Notes: generated by a model not told the origin, from the letters alone. Positions 1 to 10,187 are shown, counted from the stretch's first letter. The stretch is DNA of 54,012 nt from Candidatus Laterigemmans baculatus (GCF_010367455.1 NZ_WRPR01000027.1:1-54012), one strand, 5' to 3'. Made by a program: numbers and translations.

Positions 1-59
1 CCTCTCCCCCACGGCTTGGCTGCGGAACTTTCGTTCGCAGCCAAGCCGCGGGGGAGAGG
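1..59. terminator. 24-bp inverted repeat, possible terminator
   Basis: Bases 1-24 and 36-59 are inverted copies with one mismatch, separated by an 11-base loop, so RNA from either strand would fold into a very stable GC-rich hairpin. No T-run follows on the plus strand. It could terminate a gene ending left of the window, or be another dispersed palindrome of the kind scattered through these spacers. The upstream gene is outside the window, so its role cannot be settled here. Confidence 0.45.
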
Positions 60-244
60 GGACCGGAAAACTGCACGACCTCCGGGGGGAGGGTAACGTG
101 CGGGGCAATTTCTTTGCCTCTCCCATGGGAACCGCTCCGGGAAGACTGCGTCTATCACCGGCTGCGAGCAAGCTAGATTGGATTGTTCGCGGCGAATGGT
201 GCGCCCTCAGTCCGCCTTCGACTTTTCTTGCGAGGCCTTTTCCC

Positions 245-3200
245 ATGGCGATCCCGACCCTTGCGGCCCTCCCCACTCGGCGTCCGATTCTCTCGCTGAC
301 GCTGCTCGCACTGGCCGCCCTCGCGTCCCCTCGGGCGGCCGTCGCGGAACCGATTGGCTGGATCGAACGCTACGCCTTGGCGCCCGACCGGAGCGCCGTG
401 CTGGCCGAGCTGATTCCGGGCAGCGAAGAGTATTTCTTCTTCCACGCCCTGCATTACCAGGTGACCGGGGAGCTCGAGCGGGCCGAAGCGATCCTCAGCG
501 ACTGGGAAAAGGCCCGACAAGAAGGGCACGTTTCGGGACAGCCTCAAGACATCCAAGCAATCCGCGACCGCCAGCGGCTGCTGACTTACGGAGCCTCGCC
601 GGAGCGGACGATCGAGTACCTCAAAAACCGGCTGAACATCCGCCACAACCACGCAGCTCCCCCGGCCGCGGGCGAGCGTCGCTGGCCCGAGCGGCTCGAC
701 ACCGCACAGCTCGAAATCGACCGCGTGATCGATGAAGCGGTTCGCCACAGTCAAGAGCTGACGCCACTCGGCCTCTCCCGCTTGGCCGACCGCCTGCTGG
801 CTGGCCAGGGGAATGCGCCGGTCGATCTGGAGTGGCTCACGCAGAAGATCGACGGCCCTTGGTACCCGCGGCTGGCCGACCTGGTGATCGCCGAACTCAA
901 GGCCCGCACGCAGACCCCGTTCGCTCCCGAGTTTGGCGACCGAGCGGCCCATGCCCATTTGACGCTCGACGAACTCCAGCGAGTCGCCCGCGAAGTCCCC
1001 CAAGTCGCTCATCACGACCGGCTGGTCTCAGAGATCCTGCTCCGTTTGCGGCCCGACGCCGACAGCGACCCCAGCCAACAACCCGAAGTCCGGCTGGCCT
1101 ACTTGCAGCGCGCCGAGAACTACGTGCGGACGCTGCCCGAGGCCTACAACAGCCTCAAGGCGGCGATGCTCTATCAATTGCTCGAGGCCAACCGGGCTCG
1201 TGGCCGCTACGACCGCGAACTGTTCCTGCGGTACCTGCGACTGCCGCGACAGAGCCCGATCATCTTCGTGCCTCGCAACGAACGGCTCCGCAATCCGGCC
1301 GATCTCAACCAGGACTTCGCCGAGCGAGCGCTGATCCCGCCGATCGTGGACGAGGAGCCGTTGGTCCGAGCCTACCTCGAACACTTCCTGCGCGACGCGG
1401 AAACGCCCGACGCATTTCGCGGGTTACTGCGGCCGGAATATCTCAACCGCGTGTTTGCCGAAACCAAACTGCTCTACGGCGTCGGCCCGGCCGACCGCTG
1501 GTATCGGATGCTCGACGCCCAGCAGCGGCAGGCTCTCAATGAACGCGTCGAGCTTTCGCTTAGCGAAACCAATCCGCGGATCCGTGACCTCTCCACTCCG
1601 GCGGTCTTGGAGCTGGACGTCAAGCACGTCGATGAACTGGTCGTCCGGGTCTACGAGATCAACACCCACGCTTACTACCGCACGCATACCCAGCCGATCG
1701 ACACCGACATCGACCTCGACGGACTGGTGGCGACGGCCGAGAAGCGGATTCCGTACACCCTGCCGGCAGTCCGTCGCCATCGCGAATCGATCGAGATCCC
1801 CGGCGTCGAAGGTCGAGGAGTGTGGATCGTCGACCTGCTCGGCGGTGGGCTGCGAGCCCGGGCGCTGATTCGCCGCGGGGATCTGCGGTACGCCCAGCAG
1901 TGGACCGTCGATGGGCACCGCTTCACGATCCTCGACCAGGATCGCAAACCGGTCGCGGGAGCGCGGATGCTGGTCGCTGGCCAGGAGTGGACGGCCGATG
2001 AGGAAGGTCAGATCACGATTCCGCCGGTCGACCAGACGCAAACCCGGCAAGCGATCCTCTTGGACGACGTGCTCGCCGTGCCCGTCCAGTTTGAACACCG
2101 CAGCGAATCGTACTCGCTTGCCGCGGCGATGAAACTGAACCGCGAACAGTTGCAGGCCGGGCAAATGGTCGAGCTGGTCGTGCGGCCGCGGCTGATGCTC
2201 GGCGACACGCCCGTCGCCCCCTCGATGCTCAAGCAACCGGCGATCACGGTCACGGCGACCGACCGCGATGGAATCGCCACGACGCGGCGGTTCAGCGACA
2301 TCGAGCTGGACCAAGCGGGCGAGACCGTGGTCCGGTTTCGAGCCTCGGGGCGGTTGGCCAAGGTGACCGCCACGGTCAGCGGCAAGCTGGCTCAAATCGC
2401 TACGGACCGCGAAGTGGAAGTCAGCGACTCGCAGTCGTGGGACGTCAACGGGATCGACGCCACTTCGCTCGTCTCCGACCTGCACCTCACCCGCTCCGGG
2501 GAAGAGTGGATCACTGAAGTCCGCGGGCTCAATGGGGAACCAGTGCCTGGAGCGGTCGTGCGAGTGTCGCTCCAAACCGTCTATCGGGCCCATCCGGTCG
2601 AGGCGACGCTCGAGACCGATGACGCCGGCCGGCTCGTCCTCGGTCCGCTGCCGGGAGTGGTCCGCGTGACGCTCCAGAGCGACCAAGGCATGGTCCAGTC
2701 GCGCTCCCTCGAGCTGTCCGACGCCGTCTGGCCGACCCGCGTTCACACCACTAGCGACGCGCCGATCCGCTTGCCCCTCCGCGAAGCGCAGGAGCCGAGC
2801 GAGACCTCCGAGGAAGTCGACGACCAGTATCGCTTGCTCGCTCTCCGCTGGGACCGCCCGCACGAGGACGTGACGGAGGACGGGCTGAAGATCGAAGCGG
2901 GGATGGTGGTCATCGGGCCGCTCCCCGCCGGCGATTACCGCTTGCTCGACCGCCGCGACGGCCAGTTCCACACGACGCAGATCGCGGTGACCGAAGGCCC
3001 GGTGATCGGTTCGGTCGCGGCGGGCAAAATCCGCAACCTGGAACTCCAGTGGGGCGAGCCGGTCGGCATCCGCTCGATCGAATCGGAGGCCGCCGATGGC
3101 AATGACCAGGACGAGGAGGAGGACGAGAAAAAGGAAACGCTGGTGATCCAGCTCAGCGGCGACGCGTCGCTGGCCCGCGTGCACGTCTTCGGCAGCCGCT

Positions 3201-6200
3201 ACTTGCCCAGCTACGATTCGCTGCAGCTACCGGCGCCGCTGCCGACGGTGGGCGGCGTGGAGCTGGCCCACAGCGGCTACATCAGCGGACTGCGGCTGGG
3301 CGACGAGTATCTGTACGTGCTGCGGCGGCAGTACGCCAAAAAGTATCCCGGCGTAATGCTCCCCCAGCCCTCGCTGCTGATCGCTCCCTGGATCACCGAC
3401 GAGACGCGGAACGTCACGCAGGAAGCGGCCGAAGGGGAGGCGCCGCGGCCGTCGGCCTCTCCCGCCGCGCCGATGGGCGGCGACCGCATGGACGCCTTGT
3501 CACGCCAACTCCGCGAAGAGGGACCGACGACCCAGAATCTTTCCTTCCTGCCCGACGGCGGCGTCGTCCTGGCGAACCTTCGCGCTGACGCCGACGGCCA
3601 AGTGCGGATCCCAGCCGACAAACTGGGCGACGCGGCGCTGCTGCGGATCGTCGTCGTCGATCCCTTCTCGACCGTCGAACGAACGGTGGTTCGCGAGCTC
3701 AAGCCGCTCGAGCCGCGCGACCTGCGGCTGGCCGATGCGCTACCGGCCGACAAGCCGCTCGCGTTCGAACGGGGAGTCCTGATTGCTGGTCCCGATCGGC
3801 CGCTCGACATGAAGACGGTCGGCACCGCACAGATCCAGCTCTACACGCAAGTCGCGGATCTACTGCAGCTCTACCGCACGATCTCCGGTGACGCTCGGCT
3901 CGACGAGTTCCGCGATCTCGGCCGCTGGCACACCCTGGACGAAGCCGCCAAACGGGCCGCCTACGGACGACTGGCCAGCCATGAACTGCACGTCTTCCTC
4001 AAAGGTCACGATCCCAAATTCTTTGCCGACGTCGTGCGGCCTTACCTGGAGAACAAGAAAGAGAAGAAGCTGGTCGATGCGTGGTTGCTCGACCAAGACC
4101 TCACGGGCTGGACCGAGCTGTGGCAGTACTCGCAGCTGAACGCGTTTGAGAAAGCGATCTTGGCCCGAGCGGTCCCCGACGTCCGCGAGGCGGTCCTGCG
4201 AGAGCTGCGAGAACGGATCGCGCTGGACGATGTCGATCCGGAAGTCCTGCGGCGGCTCGTCGATGTCGGGCTGGCCGGCAAGGCGCTCGAAGAGAATGTA
4301 GTGCTCGGATTGCAACAGCGATTCTCCCAGGAATTCAGCCAGACCTGGAACTACAACGCTCGAGGCGCATACGGCATGCCCGCCATGGAAGGCTTGTCCG
4401 CCATGGGAGGCATGGGGGGCGCTTTGGGCGATTCCGCGAGGCAGCCTCCAGGGGCCGCCGAGCCTGCACGCGACGAAGCGAAGGCCGCCGACGCGCCCGC
4501 TGAAGCAGCGCTGGAGATGGAGAAAGCCGCCTCGGGTCGCCGAATGAATCGTCTGCGTGAACGGCAAGCGGGACGAAAAATGTATTTCTTCCAGCAGGTC
4601 GATTCGACCAAGCAGTGGGCCGACAACCACTGGGATCACGTCCGCGTCGCCGCGGCCAATGAAACCTTGATCCGGATCAATCCCTTCTGGCTCGACTGGG
4701 CCACCGCCGATGGTTCGCAGCCGTTCCTCTCGGAGCACTTGCTGCGGCCGAGCGGCAACCGCCACGAAGCGCTCGTCGCGCTGGCTCTGATCGGATTGCC
4801 GCTCGAGAGCGAAGGAGTGGAGTTGCCGAGCGAAGCCGATGCGATGTTCACGCCGCCCCACCCGGTGGCGATCATCAGCAAGCGGCTGCAGTCGCTCGCG
4901 CCGCTCTCGGGCGACCCGTCGCTGCTGGTCGGCCAGCGGTTCGAAGCGGCCGATGCCCAGCCGCCGCAACCGGGCGACGAGACCGAAGTCAAAATCGCCC
5001 CCGATGAATTCCTCACCGGGCGCGCCTACCGCGGCCAGATCGTGCTGACCAACCCGACGCCGCAGCCACGCACCGTGGATGTGCTCTGGCAGATTCCCGA
5101 GGGGAGCCTGCCGGTCGCCGGTTCGCAAGCCACCGACAGCCGCACGCTGCGGGTCGAGCCGTTCGCGGTCGCCCAGATCCAGTTCCAGTTCTACTTCCCC
5201 GAGCCGGGAACCTTCACCCATTATCCAGTCTGCATCTCCCGCGATGGGAAGGCGATCGCGCGAGGACCGGAGCGGACTTTCACCGTCGTCGACCAGCCGT
5301 CATCGGTTGACGAGACCTCGTGGGAGCAGATCGCCCGCCACGGTTCGGCCGAGCGGATCGCAGCGTTCCTGAAGGACGCGAATCTGCGTCGCCTCGATCT
5401 CTCGCTGGTGACCCATCGGCTCCGTGAGCGGCCGGTCTACGACGCGGTGCTCGGCGTGCTCGACTCGGCTCGAGTCTGGGCTCCCGAACTGTGGGCGTAC
5501 TCGTTCCTGTACCGCGACCAGCCGCGGATGGAGAGCTATCTCGAGCTGCGGCAGGACTTGGTCGCTTCGGTCGGTCCGGTCTTCGAGAGTCCGCTGCTCT
5601 CGGTCGAGCCGATCGAGCGGAAGGTGTACGAGCATCTCGAGTACGCCCCGCTCGTCCGGGCTCGGATCCACTCGCTCCGCGAAGAGCCGGAGATTCTCAA
5701 TGATCGCTTCCTGGCCCAGTACCGCGCGCTGATGCGGATCCTGGCCTACCAGCGGACGCCGCGTCCCGAGCAGCAGATGGCGTTGGTCTACTACATGCTG
5801 CTGCAGAATCGGATCGAGGAGGCGCTCGAGCGGTTCGAGTCGCTCGGCACCAACGGAGCTGACGCCGAAGGGCTCGAGCTGGACGTCCAATACCAGTACA
5901 TGGCTGCGTACCTGGCGCTGCACCGCGGCGACTACGCGAGTGCCGAGGAGTTAGCCTCTCGCGGATCGGAGCATCCGGTGCCGCGGTGGAATGAGCGGTT
6001 CGCGGAGCTGCGAAGCCAACTCCGCCAGCACCGTCTGTTGCAAAGCGACACCCAGGTCATCGGCGAGGAAGAGGATTCGCCGGCCGATGGATCGAGCGAA
6101 GCAGCGGGCGAGAACGTAGCCGACTTGCAAACGATCGATCGCGAGCGGCGCCAAGCCGAAGGAGCGGCCCAGTCGCCCGATGTCCGCGTTCGCGTCGAGG

Positions 6201-6745
6201 GAGACCGGTTGGTGATCGATCACCGCAACACCCGCGAAGTGACGCTGCGGTTCTACGGCGTCGACCTCGAACTGCTGTTCAGCAAAACGCCGTTTGTCCG
6301 CGAGGGGCTCGAGCGGATGGCGACCGTCCGGCCGGGCAAGATCATCCGCGTGGAAACGGCGGCCGGCGACGGGACCAGCGAGTACCGCTTGGACGACGCG
6401 CTCAGCCGTCAAACGCTGTTGGTCGAAGCGGTCGCCGGCTCAGCCCGCGACACCACGCTGTACTACGGCGGGCGGTTGACGACCTACGTATCGGAAGGCT
6501 TTGGCCAGCTGCAGACGAAGGATCGCTCGGGCGGGGCGGCGGTCGTCGGGGCTTACGTGAAGGTCTACGCTCGCTATCACGACGGTTCGGTGAAGTTCTA
6601 CAAGGATGGCTACACCGACCTGCGGGGCCGCTTCGACTACAGCACGCTGAGCACGAGCGAGCTGAGCGACGTCGAGCGGATGGCGATCCTGGTCCTCGAC
6701 CCCGAGCGAGGAGCAACGCTGCACGACGTGGCACCGCCGAAGTAG
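245..6745 (+). CDS. giant secreted protein, alpha-2-macroglobulin-like
   Basis: A 2166-aa protein whose function I cannot name precisely. The ATG at 245 is chosen because it opens a clear signal peptide (MAIPTLAALP..., hydrophobic core, AVA-E cleavage site); the frame is open back to 98 but those residues do not look like protein. Residues 20-430 are helical and TPR-like. From about 438 a series of beta-rich segments resembles the MG/Ig-like domains of alpha-2-macroglobulins. There is an acidic run near 950-964, a Gly/Met-rich linker near 1375-1400 and a TPR-like helical stretch near 1815-1920. I see no CxEQ-type thioester motif and almost no cysteine, so covalent protease trapping as in classical A2M is unlikely. 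A role as a large periplasmic or surface scaffold is inference. It is followed by a secreted protease, but a repeat-filled spacer of 345 bases separates them. Confidence 0.8.
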   Translation: MAIPTLAALPTRRPILSLTLLALAALASPRAAVAEPIGWIERYALAPDRSAVLAELIPGSEEYFFFHALHYQVTGELERAEAILSDWEKARQEGHVSGQPQDIQAIRDRQRLLTYGASPERTIEYLKNRLNIRHNHAAPPAAGERRWPERLDTAQLEIDRVIDEAVRHSQELTPLGLSRLADRLLAGQGNAPVDLEWLTQKIDGPWYPRLADLVIAELKARTQTPFAPEFGDRAAHAHLTLDELQRVAREVPQVAHHDRLVSEILLRLRPDADSDPSQQPEVRLAYLQRAENYVRTLPEAYNSLKAAMLYQLLEANRARGRYDRELFLRYLRLPRQSPIIFVPRNERLRNPADLNQDFAERALIPPIVDEEPLVRAYLEHFLRDAETPDAFRGLLRPEYLNRVFAETKLLYGVGPADRWYRMLDAQQRQALNERVELSLSETNPRIRDLSTPAVLELDVKHVDELVVRVYEINTHAYYRTHTQPIDTDIDLDGLVATAEKRIPYTLPAVRRHRESIEIPGVEGRGVWIVDLLGGGLRARALIRRGDLRYAQQWTVDGHRFTILDQDRKPVAGARMLVAGQEWTADEEGQITIPPVDQTQTRQAILLDDVLAVPVQFEHRSESYSLAAAMKLNREQLQAGQMVELVVRPRLMLGDTPVAPSMLKQPAITVTATDRDGIATTRRFSDIELDQAGETVVRFRASGRLAKVTATVSGKLAQIATDREVEVSDSQSWDVNGIDATSLVSDLHLTRSGEEWITEVRGLNGEPVPGAVVRVSLQTVYRAHPVEATLETDDAGRLVLGPLPGVVRVTLQSDQGMVQSRSLELSDAVWPTRVHTTSDAPIRLPLREAQEPSETSEEVDDQYRLLALRWDRPHEDVTEDGLKIEAGMVVIGPLPAGDYRLLDRRDGQFHTTQIAVTEGPVIGSVAAGKIRNLELQWGEPVGIRSIESEAADGNDQDEEEDEKKETLVIQLSGDASLARVHVFGSRYLPSYDSLQLPAPLPTVGGVELAHSGYISGLRLGDEYLYVLRRQYAKKYPGVMLPQPSLLIAPWITDETRNVTQEAAEGEAPRPSASPAAPMGGDRMDALSRQLREEGPTTQNLSFLPDGGVVLANLRADADGQVRIPADKLGDAALLRIVVVDPFSTVERTVVRELKPLEPRDLRLADALPADKPLAFERGVLIAGPDRPLDMKTVGTAQIQLYTQVADLLQLYRTISGDARLDEFRDLGRWHTLDEAAKRAAYGRLASHELHVFLKGHDPKFFADVVRPYLENKKEKKLVDAWLLDQDLTGWTELWQYSQLNAFEKAILARAVPDVREAVLRELRERIALDDVDPEVLRRLVDVGLAGKALEENVVLGLQQRFSQEFSQTWNYNARGAYGMPAMEGLSAMGGMGGALGDSARQPPGAAEPARDEAKAADAPAEAALEMEKAASGRRMNRLRERQAGRKMYFFQQVDSTKQWADNHWDHVRVAAANETLIRINPFWLDWATADGSQPFLSEHLLRPSGNRHEALVALALIGLPLESEGVELPSEADAMFTPPHPVAIISKRLQSLAPLSGDPSLLVGQRFEAADAQPPQPGDETEVKIAPDEFLTGRAYRGQIVLTNPTPQPRTVDVLWQIPEGSLPVAGSQATDSRTLRVEPFAVAQIQFQFYFPEPGTFTHYPVCISRDGKAIARGPERTFTVVDQPSSVDETSWEQIARHGSAERIAAFLKDANLRRLDLSLVTHRLRERPVYDAVLGVLDSARVWAPELWAYSFLYRDQPRMESYLELRQDLVASVGPVFESPLLSVEPIERKVYEHLEYAPLVRARIHSLREEPEILNDRFLAQYRALMRILAYQRTPRPEQQMALVYYMLLQNRIEEALERFESLGTNGADAEGLELDVQYQYMAAYLALHRGDYASAEELASRGSEHPVPRWNERFAELRSQLRQHRLLQSDTQVIGEEEDSPADGSSEAAGENVADLQTIDRERRQAEGAAQSPDVRVRVEGDRLVIDHRNTREVTLRFYGVDLELLFSKTPFVREGLERMATVRPGKIIRVETAAGDGTSEYRLDDALSRQTLLVEAVAGSARDTTLYYGGRLTTYVSEGFGQLQTKDRSGGAAVVGAYVKVYARYHDGSVKFYKDGYTDLRGRFDYSTLSTSELSDVERMAILVLDPERGATLHDVAPPK

Positions 6746-7090
6746 AGGGGGGATCCGCATGTTACCCTCCCCCCGGGAGGGTCGCGAGGAACGAGCGGGG
6801 AGGGCATTGGAGCGACGCGGCCCTCCCCGGGCCTGAGAGCCCGACCCTCCCGCAAGCGGGTGGGTGGTATGTTGCTCCCGAGACGCCAACTTTTCTTTCT
6901 GCGGATTGTTTGGATTCGATCCGGTTTTGCGGATAAAAATGAACTAGGCGCGCATCTCAGCGGTACAACACCTGGGGCGTGCTCGATTCTCGGCGACTGC
7001 GTCGCGGAGTTTCGACCTAGGCTTGGATGGCTACGCTCTACCGCTCCCCCTGCTCATGGACTGTCCTGCACACGCAGAGAGTTATCGCTA
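6746..7090. other. intergenic spacer with repeat A copy
   Basis: This 345-base spacer lies between two plus-strand genes. Its first part (6763-6870) is a copy of dispersed repeat A. The rest has no credible coding signal: the open frame from 6860 lacks protein-like composition before the protease signal peptide. A purine-rich GAGAG lies about 9 bases upstream of the ATG at 7091. I see no convincing -35/-10 pair. Confidence 0.5.
6763..6870 (+). repeat. dispersed intergenic repeat A, copy 1
   Basis: The copy has two conserved modules: GTCGCGAGGAACGAGCGG at 6781-6798, and a 22-base GC-rich module at 6821-6842. Both are flanked by short ACCCTCCC/GGGAGGGT palindromes. The second module recurs identically at 10321-10342, and both recur inverted near 49281-49370. 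All copies are intergenic. Confidence 0.8.
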
Positions 7091-10000
7091 ATGAATAGTT
7101 CTGGACTGACTCGATCGCTGCCGCGCCGTCTGCGTTTGCTCAGCGGTGTGGCCACGGCGGCCGTCTTGGCGACCTTTGTCAACGCGCCGCAAACCGCCAC
7201 CGCCGCGGAGCTGCCCCCGTTTGCGAAAGTGTCCGAGGGGTACGAAAAACTGTCCAGCTCCGATCAAGAGAGCGAAAAGGGACTGTTCGATATTTGGCAG
7301 CGGGAGTCCGACGCCCAGATGCTGCTGGAGCTTCCCAAGAACTTTGCGGGCAAGCGATTTTTCATCGCGCTGACGGTCAGCAGCGGCGACCGGTTTGCCG
7401 GCCTGCAATCGGGGGACATGGTCGTCGAGTGGCGGCGGTATGACAACCGCATCGCGCTGATCTCGCCGAACCTGGAAGTCCGCGCGACGGGCGACCCGGA
7501 AGGCAAAGCGTCGGTCGAGCGATTGTTCACCGACCGCGTCCTGTTGGACATGCCGATCCTGGCGATGGGTCCCTCCGGCGGTCCGGTGATCGACGCCGAC
7601 AATCTGATGGTCAACAACGCCCAGCAGTTTTTTGGGCAAAGCGTCCAGATCAGCAACCCGCGGCTGTTCTCGATCAACCGCGCCAAGGTGTTCCCCAATA
7701 ACGTCGAGCTGGCCTACGAGGTCGTCGGCTCCGCGGGGCGTCTGCAAGTTCTGCACTACTCCTTCAGCGAAGTTCCCAGCGGGAGCACCTTCAAGCCTCG
7801 CGTGGCCGATGAGCGGATTGGCTACTTCACCACCGCCTTTACCGATCTGGGGCAGTACGACCAGGACGATACCCGCGTCCGCTATATCAACCGCTGGAAC
7901 CTCGAGAAGCGCGATCCGCGGTTGAAGCTCAGTCCGCCGAAGGAGCCGATCCGGTTTTTCGTCGAACACACCACGCCGGTCCGCTATCGGCGGTGGGTGA
8001 AAGAGGGGGTCGAGTACTGGAACAAAGCCTTCGAAAAGGTCGGGATCCTCGACGCGATCGTCGTCGAGTACCAGGACGCTCAAAGTGGCGCCCACATGGA
8101 GAAGGATCCCGAAGACGTCCGCTACAACTTTATCCGTTGGCTCAACAACGACATCGGGACGGCGATCGGACCGAGCCGGGTGCATCCCGAAACCGGTGAG
8201 ATTCTGGACGCCGACATCATCCTGACCGACGGCTGGATCCGTCACTTCAACTTCAACTACCACGACCTGATGCCCCAGCTGGCGATGGAAGGGGTCAACA
8301 GCGAGACGCTCGCGTGGCTCAACCAAAACCCGAGGTGGGACCCGCGGCAGCGACTGGCTCGTGCCGACGAGCGGAAGTACCTGCAGCAGGAATACGCCCA
8401 GCAAGCGCTCGAACCGCACGCCGGACATCGCTTGGCCGGTGCCGACGCGGCGCTCATCGGTGACGACGAGTTCGACGGGCTCTACAGTCGGCTGAGCCAA
8501 GTCAACGGTTACTGCCAAGCAGCCACGGGCCGGCAAATGGACTTGGCCCTGACCCGCATGAACTGGGAATTGGCGCTCCTCGGGATGGAAGAGGCCGCCG
8601 CGGAGGAGGAAGCCGAGAAGGAGAAGGAAGAGGAAAAGAAAAAGGCTGAAGAAGCCGCCGAAGGCGAGTCGGCGGAGAAGGAAGAACCTAAGGAAGGCGA
8701 AGACAAGGACGCCGAAGACAAGGACGCCGAAGACAAGAACGAAAAGGAAGAGCCGGCGAAGGAAGCGACTGCCGCCAAGGCGGAAGCCAAGCCGGAGGCC
8801 AAGAGCGAAGAAGAATTCAACATGCTCGACGGCATGCCCGAATGGTTCGTGGGGCCGCTGCTGGCGGACCTGGTCGCTCACGAAGTCGGCCACACGCTCG
8901 GCCTGCGGCACAACTTCAAAGCCTCGGGCGTCTACTCGCTCGACGAAATCAACAGCGAAAAGTTCAAGGGGAAAAAGACCTTCACCGCTTCGGTGATGGA
9001 TTACATCCCGATCAACTACCGTCTCGAGTCGGGGGAAGTCCAAGGCGACTACGGGATGGTCGACATCGGCCCCTACGACTTCTGGGCGATCGAGTACGGT
9101 TACACCAGCGACGAAAAGCGGCTTCCGGAGATCCTCAAGCGGTGCAGCGAGCCCGAATTGGCCTACGCGACCGACGAAGACACCGGCGGTCCTGATCCGT
9201 TGGCTCGCCGCTACGACTTCACCAAGGAGCCGCTCGATTATGCGGTCGAGCAGATGAAGTTGGTCGAGGTCTACCGGGCGCGGATCCTCGATAAATTTGT
9301 CAAGGACGGTGACAGCTGGGCCAAAGCCCGCCGCGGTTATGAGCTGACGCTCGGACTGCAGATGCGAGCGGTCAGCATGATGAGCGGATGGGTCGGAGGC
9401 GCATTCGTGCACCGCGACAAGAAAGGGGACCCGGGCGACCGGAACCCGATCGAAGTCGTCCCGGCCGAGCAGCAGCGGAGCGCTCTCGACTTCGTGATGA
9501 ACACCACGTTCAAGGACGAAGCATACGGGCTCCGTCCCGAACTGCTCGCACGGATGAGCGTCGATCAGTGGCTCGACCAAGGTCCGTCAAGTGCCCTGTC
9601 GAACGAAGCGACTTGGCCGATCCACGACCGGATCCTCGGTATCCAAGCCTCCACGCTGACGATGCTGATGAATCCGACCACGCTGCGTCGGGTGTACGAC
9701 AACGAACTGCGGCTGCCCGCCGACCAAGACACGCTGACCCTGCCGGAATTGCTCGGCCGCGTCAGCGAAGAGGTCTGGAGCGAGCTCGAGAAAGAGTGCC
9801 CGGAGAATCGCGACGACCGCCGACCGATGATCAGCAGCTTGCGTCGCAACTTGCAGCGCGAGCACCTCGAACGATTGACCGACCTCGTCTTGCAGCCGAA
9901 CGATACGACGGCAGCTTACAAGCCGATCAACAACCTGGCGGCAATGGAGCTACGGAATCTGAAGCTCAAGGTCGATCACTCGCTCAATAGCTGCGGCGAC

Positions 10001-10147
10001 AAGATGGACGCCTACACCCGCGCCCACCTGGTCAGCTCGCAGCAACGGATCGAGCAAGTCCTCTCGGCTGGCTTCACGATCGGCGGCGCTGCGGCCCAGC
10101 AGCCGATGATCCTGATGCTCCGAGCCGGCCAAGAGCCGCAGGAGTAG
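7091..10147 (+). CDS. secreted zinc-dependent metalloprotease
   Basis: An exported zinc metallopeptidase of 1018 aa, of the bacterial family with DUF5117/DUF5118-type N-terminal regions and a metzincin-like catalytic domain. The ATG at 7091 starts a signal peptide ending in TATAAEL. The active site is HEVGHTLGLRH: His597 and His601 with His607 bind zinc and Glu598 is the catalytic base. A Met-turn candidate follows in the SVMDYIP segment. Just before the catalytic helix, residues about 500-575 form an insertion almost entirely of Glu, Lys, Ala and Asp, including repeated EDKDA units. Such an insertion is unusual inside a catalytic region and may be a flexible surface loop. Substrate is unknown; degradation of environmental or envelope protein is inference. 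The neighbouring giant A2M-like gene is suggestive but not evidence of partnership. Confidence 0.9.
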   Translation: MNSSGLTRSLPRRLRLLSGVATAAVLATFVNAPQTATAAELPPFAKVSEGYEKLSSSDQESEKGLFDIWQRESDAQMLLELPKNFAGKRFFIALTVSSGDRFAGLQSGDMVVEWRRYDNRIALISPNLEVRATGDPEGKASVERLFTDRVLLDMPILAMGPSGGPVIDADNLMVNNAQQFFGQSVQISNPRLFSINRAKVFPNNVELAYEVVGSAGRLQVLHYSFSEVPSGSTFKPRVADERIGYFTTAFTDLGQYDQDDTRVRYINRWNLEKRDPRLKLSPPKEPIRFFVEHTTPVRYRRWVKEGVEYWNKAFEKVGILDAIVVEYQDAQSGAHMEKDPEDVRYNFIRWLNNDIGTAIGPSRVHPETGEILDADIILTDGWIRHFNFNYHDLMPQLAMEGVNSETLAWLNQNPRWDPRQRLARADERKYLQQEYAQQALEPHAGHRLAGADAALIGDDEFDGLYSRLSQVNGYCQAATGRQMDLALTRMNWELALLGMEEAAAEEEAEKEKEEEKKKAEEAAEGESAEKEEPKEGEDKDAEDKDAEDKNEKEEPAKEATAAKAEAKPEAKSEEEFNMLDGMPEWFVGPLLADLVAHEVGHTLGLRHNFKASGVYSLDEINSEKFKGKKTFTASVMDYIPINYRLESGEVQGDYGMVDIGPYDFWAIEYGYTSDEKRLPEILKRCSEPELAYATDEDTGGPDPLARRYDFTKEPLDYAVEQMKLVEVYRARILDKFVKDGDSWAKARRGYELTLGLQMRAVSMMSGWVGGAFVHRDKKGDPGDRNPIEVVPAEQQRSALDFVMNTTFKDEAYGLRPELLARMSVDQWLDQGPSSALSNEATWPIHDRILGIQASTLTMLMNPTTLRRVYDNELRLPADQDTLTLPELLGRVSEEVWSELEKECPENRDDRRPMISSLRRNLQREHLERLTDLVLQPNDTTAAYKPINNLAAMELRNLKLKVDHSLNSCGDKMDAYTRAHLVSSQQRIEQVLSAGFTIGGAAAQQPMILMLRAGQEPQE

Positions 10148-10187
10148 GCGCGTCAGCCTCGCACAGGGCACAAGCCCAACGGTTATC

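Noticed and set aside
98-244. Upstream start for the giant protein at 98
   Set aside because: The 49 extra residues precede a complete signal peptide and lie over repeat-like GC-rich DNA.
6860-7090. Upstream start for the metalloprotease
   Set aside because: The 77 extra residues start inside repeat A and do not look like protein; the signal peptide begins at 7091.
7088-9580. 830-codon open frame on the minus strand opposite the metalloprotease
   Set aside because: It mirrors a clear enzyme gene, has no family-like motifs and reflects high third-position GC; similar long antisense frames exist opposite the dehydrogenase (15513-17702) and the FAD oxidoreductase (43086-45341).
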